Below are positions 56,501 to 64,000 of a stretch of DNA of 64,000 nucleotides, one piece after another. This stretch comes from Notospermus geniculatus (taxonomy: Eukaryota > Nemertea > Pilidiophora > Heteronemertea > Lineidae): contig NMRB01000153.1 of assembly GCA_002633025.1 (NCBI GenBank), positions 370,027 to 434,026 on the forward strand, in the 5' to 3' direction. Under the pieces are notes generated by a model, which was given only the letters and a program-made list of their open reading frames with translations, ran no database searches and had not been told where the DNA came from. The number at the start of each line of letters is the position of its first letter. The first letter of the stretch is position 1. A program made the position numbers and the translations under genes.

Positions 56501-59500
56501 ATGCTAACGAGAGACGCGAGGAGATGGGAAAGGAGACAGTTCTCCCCCTCAAGAGGAAAGAGGCGAAAAAGTACATCAAACCATGTGAGTGACATGTAGT
56601 TAGTTCTCTTATAATACAAAAGTGACATCACGCGTTCTCCAAATCGCATTTTTCTTACGCTTATTGTGCAGAGCCCAGTTTCCAGACTGAAAAAAATTCA
56701 TGTCTGTTAGACCTGTGGATCTTTCCACCTCTGAAGAATCTGTTAGTATATTTTCATCAACTTTGAGTCAGTAGAAACAGAGAATGCGCTGTCGTAGTGT
56801 CGATTTCATAACCGAACGTTCTGCCAGTTTCTCACCGACCAATGGCCCGTTATGACAGAACCAGGTTCTCACCAACCAATGGCTCGTCATGACAGAACCA
56901 GGTTCTCACCAACCAACGACCCGTCATGACAGAACCAGGTTCTCACCGACCAACGACTCGTCATGACAGAATCAGGTTCTCACCAACTTACGGCTCGCCG
57001 TGACAACCAGGTTCTCACCAACCAATGGCCCGTCATGACTGAATCAGGTTCTCACCAACCAATGGCACGTCATGACTGAATCAGGTTCTCACCAACCAAT
57101 GGCCCGTCATGACAGAACCAGGTTCTCACCAACCAATGGCTCGTCATGACAGAACCAGGTTCTCACCAACCAATGGCTCGTCATGACAGAACCAGGTTCT
57201 CACCAACTTATGGCTCGCCATGACAACAAGTTCTCAGCAACCTGACAGTGTATCCTCTCACCATTCCAGCTTCCTTACGACTGGCCAAGTTCGAGAGGAG
57301 GAGACTGATAACTGGTATAATCTTCCTGGCTGGTAGCATGATCCACGCGGGCTTCTACCTCCTCATGGACTTCATGACCTACGATAATCTCTGGACCGTT
57401 AGGAAACATATGGAGCTTAAAGTACACGATGATGGTAAGTCTGTAAAACAATACGTGTTTACAACCATACCGAAAGATGTATACACAAGTTTAACTTTGC
57501 TTCGGGCCGATCATGATGAATGGTACTCATGGAATGATGTGACGACAAGGTGAAGTGGCTGGAGTCAGAGTGTTCTGCTGGTGTAGCCGGGCCAGAGAGG
57601 CGCATCTCGGAGGTCGGAGCTTGTGTCGTGAAGGACGACTGATGTCACAACCCCGCAGTAGATCCCTACAGCGGGCGTGGCAGATGCCACTGCAGTGGCA
57701 GATGTACATGCACTGCAGCGGCAGCAAAACACCAACCGTGCAGACCATGTCCCATCATTTCTTGGCGTAACGCAGTCGCGACGCAGTGATATGTCACGTG
57801 ATTGTCATGGTTCGTAATCTCAGGATTCCAACCACTGCGACACCATTCAATCGTCCGACTGAAACATTCACGAAGAGATTAGCGCCGTATCGAAAGCCAA
57901 TTGCCGCATGTCATGATTGATGAACCCGGCGTACCAGTCGCACACCGACACCCGAAGCTATTTATGAGATCGGTCTGCGGTCCCTGTTGTACTCCAATAC
58001 ATCATATCACACAAAATTATCGGCATCAATCATTTTGCAGTCCCGCACCATCTGAGCATGCACGTGGAGGGCCGTGGGTTCCTAGCGCTCGTCTACAGAC
58101 TGCTGATTACCGTGTTTGATCCTCTTGGGAGACACAAAGTCTCCGTTGATACGACAGTGTGCCTGCCTAATCCGTCAGTGCCTGATTGGTATATATATAA
58201 GACTGTCGGTAAGATTATCATTCGGAGCAAGCCAAGAAGATGCTGAGGAATCAAAGTTGTATTTTGCTATTGTCATTTAGAACTCTCATGCTGTCTGTCC
58301 TCTCAGACACAAGAAAACTGCAAAAGGTTTCTGGAAGAATCCACTCACTAATCGAGAACGTTAGGCCTACTCTTGGCCAAGCGGCCTACTGCTTGTAGGC
58401 GCTGCTCCACTTGACAGATTTCTCCTGCGAGTTGGCGCTTATTGACAATCGGAGTCTTTCCTGCCGTGCGGTTAGAGGTCACCACCAGTTAGCGATCCCA
58501 CGACGTCACGGAACTTGACGTCACAGAGAAGAAATGCACGCCACAACGTCATCCATAATGATGCGGATGCCATGACTTACATCAGTGACGTCAAATTTTG
58601 TGACGTTCTAGGACCGCTAACAGGCGACATCTAACGACAGTAAAGTCTCCAATTCACCATTTTCTGTACAACTTACCCCAGTACAAACTACTTCCCATAC
58701 TACCATAATAGATTCTACGGGTGCGGTGCCCAGTGGAGAGCCAACTCGCGTGAAAAAACGCTCACGTGGAGCGACTGTCCATCCATGAAGTCAATTTCTT
58801 TTCCTGTCCTTCAGGTGGCCTCTATGCCGTCTGCTTATTCCTGACCTTGACCGAGGCGTACGGTCTGCGCCTGCGTCACATGATTTGCGCCTGCTACTAC
58901 CCGAGACGTGATATGGAACGATCTGTCTGGCTCTACAACCACATACTGCGCAGGCGCGGAGGTTGGTTCAAGTTCATGCGACGGAGGATGCGTCATCAAC
59001 TAGGAGGCGGTAAAGGGGAAGAGGTTATTACTTGGAAGAGTCGTCTGGCGGCGAGATGTTACTGTTGTGAGCGATTCCTCAAGTGGTGGGGTTATAACAA
59101 GAAATACTGTTTCTGTTGTGGCCAACCTGGTGCCCCAGAGGACAGGGAGAACTTCATGCATTGTGCAAAGGCCGACTGCAAAGGTGAGTAGAGATAGGAT
59201 AAGGCTTTCCCGCCTGGTGGTGAGGTTTTCATACATGTACATACTCCAACAGCACTTTATGCAGAGCTAGCTGAGGTTGTAAACTCCGCAATGAGGCTTT
59301 TTCTCATTCACTAGAATTTCAGCCGCCCATCTCGACGAGGGTGGTGTTTCAGGCCCGTGTCCTGCCTATAATTTGATACCAATAACCTTCTGCTTCCAGC
59401 CATCTATTGCCTCAGCTGTTTCATGTCCCTGAATAACCTTTGTACACTCTGCATGGATCCCATCGACTATGGCGACTTCTCAGACTTGAGCGAAGAAGTG

Positions 59501-60213
59501 TAAGTAACGCGTGGCAACAGCGACAACCATAGGTTGTGAACTTCTGAATTTATGTCATCGGACAGGAGGCTTCTTATGGTGCGTTCACACTAGGCCTTAC
59601 AACGGTTTCAAACCGATTTCAGTGTGAACGCAGCTTTAGTCATATAACTTGACATTCGTTCTCCTGGTGTCCGCTTGTAGCGCCCAGACGATCCACAAGA
59701 TCTAGCCAATACGCCATCTTGGAATTTGCACTGCGACTGGACATGCGCAGTAGTTTGGGACAGTTGCGTCAGAAATGATCAATTTATGTTGACATCAGCT
59801 CACATAGATGTTCTTTCATCATCTAAAACAGGGATTCAAGCGACGAGGAACAAGTCAACCGGAAATTTCGTCGGGAGAGGATACTGAGAGATCGTAAGCT
59901 CCAGACGAAGAGCCGAAGCCGTGTCAGCAGCAGCGGAAGTGACGACACAGATGACGAATCGGACCACTCTAACGTCCCAGAATCAGAGAGTGGAGCAGAG
60001 AGTGATCAGAGCGATGACTATAACTACAGTCACCACCGGTCAAAGAAGGAGTTGATCTCGATGAATGTTTACGATGATGCTGGCTCTGATTACAGCGGGT
60101 CTGATTACTCTGATTGGGAATATGGAGACGAGCCGGAGTACATGAGGATGGAGCGAGGCGATCATCCCACAGACGAGATGAGGGACGAAAACTCTAGTCG
60201 CAGGAAAGAATAG
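47417..60213 (+). CDS. DCST2: DC-STAMP domain protein, DCST2-like (SPE-42/sneaky family), 880 aa
   Basis: Frame-consistent model: exon 1 (47417-47535); copy-2 exons 53058-53239, 53405-53587, 54425-54595, 54815-54916, 55094-55214, 55430-55503, 55676-55810, 55950-56163, 56427-56584, 57270-57434; unique exons 58041-58208, 58815-59183, 59400-59499, 59832-60213. This totals 2643 nt. About six membrane helices are visible (near residues 102-122, 124-146, 166-183, 411-433, 498-521, 597-614). Conserved marks include GLAFSTPVRC, ILMLPQLF, RGRAFITAY with GGPAKN, the DC-STAMP region (about 430-640) ending HMICACYYPRRD, and a C-terminal C4C4 RING-like finger (about 670-740: CYCC, CFCCGQP, HC, CLSC, CTLC). 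SSDEE and an acidic Ser/Asp tail follow. Family members act on the sperm surface in gamete fusion. The tail layout favours DCST2 over DCST1. Exons 2-11 are duplicated upstream. Confidence 0.85.
47998..48701. mobile_element. 704-bp TIR element with TA target duplication, copy-1 specific
   Basis: About 130-bp inverted repeats start CTGTTCATTCCAGTTCCGAG and continue through gccgattttgatgaaaca, cgacttgtctttcttgccgg and tcttaaaatccaag. The flanks are TA at 47996-47997 and 48702-48703. The matching empty site in copy 2 is ggcctagtgtgagcg with one TA at 53344-53345, so the ends are exact. No transposase was seen inside. The target fits Tc1/mariner-type insertion (inference). Confidence 0.92.
50034..50282. 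mobile_element. 249-bp TIR element in intron 5, copy-1 specific
   Basis: GTTAAAGGAGTTAGACGCCG plus aagttgtaaac is mirrored exactly by gtttacaacttcggcg, then tctaactcctttaac. Copy 2 lacks this and reads straight from aaaacaaaga to tgggttataac at 54993. A few extra bases on the right (accgttaagtg..) also lack a counterpart, so the target duplication is unclear. Confidence 0.8.
50567..50637 (+). tRNA. tRNA-Gly(CCC): tRNA-Gly (anticodon CCC), intronic
   Basis: 71 nt. Acceptor arms GCACCGC/GCGGTGC pair fully with discriminator A. The anticodon stem CAAGA/TCTTG encloses TTCCCAT, giving CCC. T arm CCGGG-TTCGATT-CCCGG is intact, as are the A box (TGGTGTAGTGG) and B box (GGTTCGATTCC). A run of six T follows (50640-50645) as pol III terminator. 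There is no intron and CCA is not encoded, as usual for eukaryotes. It lies in intron 6 of the DCST2 copy-1 block, in the sense orientation. Confidence 0.95.
51019..51104. repeat. 86-nt repeat fragment inserted in exon 8 of copy 1
   Basis: Copy 2 reads gtctgtaaaaaacccatcc where copy 1 has an extra 86 nt starting caagaggcccgtgggccttg. A near-palindromic AGGCCCGTGGGCCT lies at its head. The insertion shifts frame (86 is not a multiple of 3) and adds stops. Such AAGAGGCCC-TGGGCCTT repeats look familiar from marine invertebrate genomes, but no second copy is seen here. Confidence 0.8.
51454..51926. other. Assembly gap (473 N)
   Basis: Unsequenced. By comparison with copy 2 it should contain the end of exon 9, exon 10 and the start of the minisatellite. 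Confidence 1.
51927..52312. repeat. 37-bp minisatellite in intron 10, copy 1
   Basis: About ten units of CAGGTTCTCACCAACCAATG plus gcccgtcatgactgaat, with small variants. It starts inside the N gap. Each unit contains AACCAATGG, a perfect match to the NF-Y consensus RRCCAATSR. Confidence 0.95.
52866..52872. other. Junction of the tandem duplication
   Basis: Left of this point the sequence equals the copy-2 end (tgccgcatgtcatgattga, also at 57903-57920). Right of it the sequence equals the exon 1 tail and intron 1 (catggagaccttggtaag, also at 47523). The ends share at most one or two bases, which fits non-homologous joining or an assembly join. Confidence 0.85.
52870..57920 (+). CDS. DCST2: Copy 2 of the DCST2 exon 2-11 block (intact)
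   Basis: Contains ten exons with intact GT-AG sites and open frames (coordinates in the gene entry). It starts within the last 14 nt of exon 1 and lacks the first-exon start codon. It must therefore be spliced from exon 1 at 47417-47535 across copy 1, unless the two copies are alleles. Confidence 0.75.
53885..54195. mobile_element. 311-bp TIR element in intron 3, copy-2 specific, with nested LINE tail
   Basis: Left GACTATATCACTCCAAAAGA plus gcgcagcacctgacgggt is mirrored by acccgtcaggtgctgcgctc, then tattggagtgatagagtc. TA stands on both sides (53883-53884, 54196-54197), yet the copy-1 site at 49238-49243 (gcgcaattcac) has no TA. Inside, 53978-54045 read on the minus strand ends in AATAATAAATTCATTCATTC, a typical LINE/SINE 3' tail. 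Confidence 0.8.
55257..55327 (+). tRNA. Degenerate tRNA-Gly (CCC) copy, intronic
   Basis: Same position as 50567-50637 in the other block. The anticodon arm is intact (TTCCCAT). The T arm is now CCGGG-TTCGAAT-ACCGG, with one mismatch and an altered loop, and the acceptor has one C-A mismatch (GCACCGC/GCGATGC). The B box is changed to GGTTCGAATAC. It is probably a decaying or inactive copy. Confidence 0.75.
56822..57240. repeat. 37-bp minisatellite in intron 10, copy 2
   Basis: Same unit as 51927-52312, about eleven units, some with caacgactcg or cttatggctc variants. Most units keep the AACCAATGG NF-Y consensus. Confidence 0.95.
58461..58640. mobile_element. MITE family 2, copy b, in DCST2 intron 12
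   Basis: Diverged copy of 769-934. It shares gaagaaatgcacgccac, the gtgacgtcaaattttgtgac block and ttctaggaccgctaa. Several CRE-like gacgtca motifs are internal. Confidence 0.8.
59581..59631. mobile_element. Tiny TIR element in DCST2 intron 14
   Basis: GCGTTCACACT is mirrored by AGTGTGAACGC with about 29 bp between. The GTGCGTTCACACT end type is common in small vertebrate and invertebrate MITEs (from memory). Confidence 0.6.
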
Positions 60214-60357
60214 TCAGGCGATCCTCTGCCAGTCTGCTTCTTTTGCATGGCCACCTTCATCATGTTCATCAGGATGAAACTTTTGCCAGTTGGTTGGTTG
60301 GTGGTGGCATGAATCGAACTGCAAGTGTAAAGCAAGAGTAATGAGGAACCCGCGTGC

Positions 60358-60440
60358 CGTTTATCCCGACAGGTCGGCGCAGCGATCGATGTGACCGAAC
60401 CGACGTCATTGACGTCGTTTTATGTGCTGACGTTGCGTCA
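60358..60440 (-). repeat. Fragment of dispersed repeat family 5, inverted, in DCST2 3' UTR
   Basis: The minus strand of tttatcccgacaggtcggcg matches the terminal part of 17205-17362 and 23056-23229. Confidence 0.5.
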
Positions 60441-60947
60441 TGAAAAAATCTACAGGAAATTCTACAGGAAAAAGTGAGATAAAGACGTTGCCGTTATCGC
60501 CATCCTACCTCTTTATTTTAAGGAAAAAAGCAAAGGAATTTTAGAAATTTTCATCCGCGACAAGATGGTGTAAATTTTAATGTCATGCGACCGAAAAAAT
60601 CGGGTTGATTTCACGCCAGAAGTTAATGGAAATGACTGGAAATCACGTTGAAAAAAGAAACTTCGGTCTCATCGATAGCAGCGCCACGTCGTGACGTTAG
60701 TTCGTCCGGTTCCTCATTGCAGAATGCTCTTGCTACGAAAGCCAGTTGCAGACACTGCTGGAACGAGCCCCTCTTTGGCAGCTCACCAGTAAGACCTTTT
60801 ATTTATTATATTTATCAATTATATATTTATCAATTATATTTATCAATGTGTGCATTGTGCAGTTAATCATCTTGACACTTTGCCTACTCCTATAATTTGA
60901 ACATGTACATTGTAAAATGTAACAACTTTTATTTTTATTTTTATTTA

Positions 60948-60953
60948 AATAAA
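60948..60953 (+). terminator. Candidate polyadenylation signal for DCST2-like gene
   Basis: AATAAA about 735 bp after the stop, at the end of an AT-rich stretch and just before the satellite begins. Confidence 0.55.
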
Positions 60954-61011
60954 GATGGTACCGGTATTATTTTAATAGACTTCAGCCTTGTTGTGATGTG
61001 ATATTAGCGTG

Positions 61012-64000
61012 CGCTCAAGCGGAACGCTAAAAATACAATTTTTCATCAAATGGGGTGATTACGGTTCTGCTTGACCGCAAACGAGAAAATACGTTTTTCA
61101 AACAGACGTTACTCGCGTGTGCTCAAGCGGAACCATAATAACTCCGATTTCCTTAAAAAATGCATTTTTTTGGTGTGCGCTCAAGTGGAACCATAATCAC
61201 CCCAATTCCCTAAAAAATCACATTTTTTACCGTTCTGCTTGAGTGCACACCCAAAAAATGCGATTATTTCGCGAACAGGGGTTTTTACGGTTTCGCTTGA
61301 GCACACACGAAAAATTACGTTTTTCAAATAGACATTATTCGTGTATGCTCAAGCGGAACCGTAATAACCCCGATTTCCTAAAAAATTGCATTTTTTGGTG
61401 TGCGCTCAAGCGGAACCATAATCACCCAAATTTCCTAAAAAATCACATTTTTTACCGTTCTGCTTGAGTGCACACCCAAAAAATGCGATTTTTTGCGAAC
61501 ATGGGTTATTACGGTTCCGCTTGAGCTCACACGAAAAACTACGTTTTTCAAATAGACATTATTCGCGTGTGCTCAAGCGGAACCGTAATAACCCCGATTT
61601 CCTAAAAAAAATGCTTTTTTTGTGTGCGCTCAAGCGGAACCGTAATCACTCCAATTCCCTTACAAAATCACATATTTTTAACGTTCTGCTTGAGTGCACA
61701 CCAAAAAAGTGATTTTTTAGCGAACAGGGGTTATTACGGTTCCGCTTGAGTGCACACGAAAAAGGACGTTTTTCAAACAGACGTTACTTGTGTGCGCTCA
61801 AGCGGAACCATAATAACCCCGATTTCCTAAAAAATTGCATTTTTTTGGTGTGCGCTCAAGTGGAACCGTAATCACCCCAATTCCCTTAAAAAAAATCACA
61901 TTTTTTACCGTTCTGCTTGAGTGCACACCCAAAAAATGTGAATATTTCGCGAACAGGGGTTATTACGGTTTCGCTTGAGCGCACACGAAAAATTACGTTT
62001 TTCAAATCGACATTATTCACGTGTGCTCAAGCGGAACCGTAATAACCCTGATTTCCTAAAAAAATGTTTTTTTGTGTGCGCTCAAGCGGAACCGTAATCA
62101 TTCCAATTCCCTAAAAAAATCACATATTTTTAACGTTCTGCTTGAGTGCACACCCAAAAAATGCGATTTTTTCGCGAACAGGGGTTATTACGGTTCCGCT
62201 TGAGCGCACACGAAAACGTACGTTTTTCAAACGGACGTTATTCGCATGCGCTCAAGCGGAACTGTAATAACCCTGATTTCCTAAAAAATCGCATTTTTCT
62301 GTGTGCGCTCAAGCGGAACCATAATCACCCCGATTCCCCCCAAAAATCACATTTTTTACCGTTCCGTTTGAGTGCACACCAAAAGAGCGATTTTTTAGCG
62401 AAGAGGGGTTAACGTTATTACGGTTCCGCTTGAGTGCACACGAAAAGGACGTTTTTCAAACAGACGTTACTCGCGTGCGCTCAAGCGGAACCATAATAAC
62501 CCTGATTTCCTAAAAAATTGCATTTTTTTGGTGTGCGCTCAAGCGGAACCGTAATCCCCCAATTCCCTTAAAAAATCACATTTTTTACCGTTCTGCTTGA
62601 GCGCACACCCAAAAAATGTGATTATTTCGCGAACAGGGGTTATTACGGTTCCGCTTGAGCGCACACGAAAACGTACGTTTTTCAAACGGACGTTATTCGC
62701 ATGCGCTCAAGCGGAACTGTAATAACCCTGATTTCCTAAAAAATCGCCTTTTTTTGTGTGCGCTCAAGCGGAACCATAATCACCCCAATTCCCTTTAAAA
62801 AAATCACATTTTTTACCATTCCGCTTGAGTGCACACCCCAAAAATGCGATTTTTTTGCGAACAGGGGCTATTACGGTTCCGCTTGAGCGCACACGAAAAA
62901 GTACGTTTTTCAAGCAGTCGTTACTTGCGTGTGCTCAAGCGGAACCATAATAACCCTGATTTCCTAAAAAATTGCATTTTTTTGGTGTGCGCTCAAGCGG
63001 AACCGTAATCACCCCAATTTCCTAAAAAATCACATTTTTTACCGTTCTGCTTGAGTGCACACCCAAAAAATGCGATTTTTTGCGAACATGGGTTATTACG
63101 GTTCCGCTTGAGCTCACACAAAAACTACGTTTTTCAAATAGACATTATTCGCGTGTGCTCAAGTGGAACCGTAATAACCCCGATTTCCTAAAAAAATGTT
63201 TTTTTGTGTGCGCTCAAGCGGAACCGTAATCACTCCAATTCCCTTAAAAAATCACATATTTTTAACGTTCTGCTTGAGTGCACACCCAAAAAATGCGATT
63301 TTTTCGCGAACAGGGGTTATTACGGTTCTGCTTGAGCGCACACGAAAAAGTATGTTTTTCAAGCAGTCGTTACTTGCGTGTGCTCAAGCGGAACCATAAT
63401 AACCCCCATTTCCTAAAAAATTGCATTTTTTGGTGTGCGCTCAAGCGGAACCGTAATCACCCAAATTTCCTAAAAAATCACATTTTTTACCGTTCTGCTT
63501 GAGTGCACACCCAAAAGATGTGATTTTTTGCGAACATGGGTTATTACGGTTCCGCTTGAGCGCACACGAAAAATTACGTTTTTCAAATAGACATTATTCG
63601 CGTGTGCTCAAGCGGAACCGTAATAACCCTGATTTCCTAAAAAATTGCTTTTTTTGTGTGCGCTCAAGTGGAACCGTAATCACTCCAATTCCCTAAAAAA
63701 TCACGTATTTTTAACGTTCTGCTTGAGTGCACACTAAAAAAATGCGATTTTTTCGCGAACAGGGGTTATTACGGTTCCGCTTCAGCGCACATGAAAACGT
63801 ACGTTTTTCAAACGGACGTTATTCGCATGCGCTCAAGCGGAACTGTAATAACCCTGATTTCCTAAAAAATCGCATTTTTTTGTGTGCGCTCAAGCGGAAC
63901 CATAATCACCCCAATTCCCTAAAAAAAACCACATTTTTTACTGTTCCGCTTGAGTGCACACCAAAAGAGCGATTTTTTAGCGAACAGGGGTTATTACGGT
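61012..64000. repeat. Satellite array, ~225-bp unit with internal dyads, runs off the window
   Basis: About 13 units, with period 225-227 bp measured between successive gttctgcttgag motifs (61232, 61457, 61683, 61910, 62135). Each unit carries four copies of GGTTCCGCTTGAGCGCACAC or variants, in the order forward, reverse, reverse, forward, separated by A/T-tract spacers (ttcctaaaaaatc, aaaaatgcgattttt). Open frames across the array are by-products. The left edge is at about 61012 and the right edge is outside. Confidence 0.95.

Noticed and set aside
61243-63696. Repeated ~70-90 aa open frames with a similar peptide (KRNRNNPDFLK type)
   Set aside because: They are translations of the satellite unit. 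The ~225-bp period drifts in length and breaks the frame from unit to unit.
61012-64000. Regular short repeats with spacers, superficially CRISPR-like
   Set aside because: Repeats alternate in orientation, the spacers are themselves repeated, and the genome is eukaryotic.

Overview
The window is eukaryotic nuclear DNA from an invertebrate animal. Genes are split by GT-AG introns with consistent phases. Intergenic DNA is gene-poor and full of short terminal-inverted-repeat (TIR) elements. A chordate-type GPCR, a GT92 glycosyltransferase, a membrane RING-CH E3 ligase and a DC-STAMP-family gene all lie on one strip of DNA. The repeat style and the many small structural differences between two near-identical blocks fit a highly polymorphic invertebrate deuterostome. 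Amphioxus (Branchiostoma) is my best guess, but this is inference and not proven by the sequence.

Layout. 1-24.5 kb: no protein gene I can defend. It holds MITE-like TIR elements, minisatellites, one minus-strand LINE C-terminal remnant (21.1-21.9 kb) and a nested TIR cluster (23.7-24.4 kb). 24.5-39.9 kb (+): six exons of a rhodopsin-family peptide-type GPCR, from the start of TM3 to the stop. The exons for the N-terminus, TM1 and TM2 were not found and may lie upstream. 42.8-44.4 kb (-): an intronless-CDS GT92 glycosyltransferase of 535 aa. 45.7-46.9 kb (-): a 409 aa MARCH-type RING-CH E3 ligase. 47.4-60.2 kb (+): a DCST2-like gene, which gives an 880 aa protein over 15 exons. It is divergent from the MARCH gene across a ~515 bp interval with CRE and CCAAT motifs. 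61.0-64.0 kb: a ~225 bp satellite that runs off the window.

The most striking locus is DCST2-like. A ~5.3 kb block carrying exons 2-11 is present twice in tandem. Copy 1 is damaged: it has a frameshifting insertion in exon 8 and a 473 bp assembly gap. Copy 2 joins in frame to exon 1 and exons 12-15. The copies differ by clean TIR-element insertions, and each carries an intronic tRNA-Gly(CCC), one intact and one decaying. This is either a real recent duplication or two haplotypes joined end to end.

Other points of interest. Two short palindromic elements (24.13 and 42.34 kb) lie in opposite orientation. Each has 14-16 bp flanking direct repeats, a shared asymmetric tail and arms that match each other better than they match the sister copy. 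Two unrelated minisatellites each carry one perfect NF-Y (CCAAT) consensus per unit. A small array of everted nuclear-receptor half sites lies near 1.1 kb.
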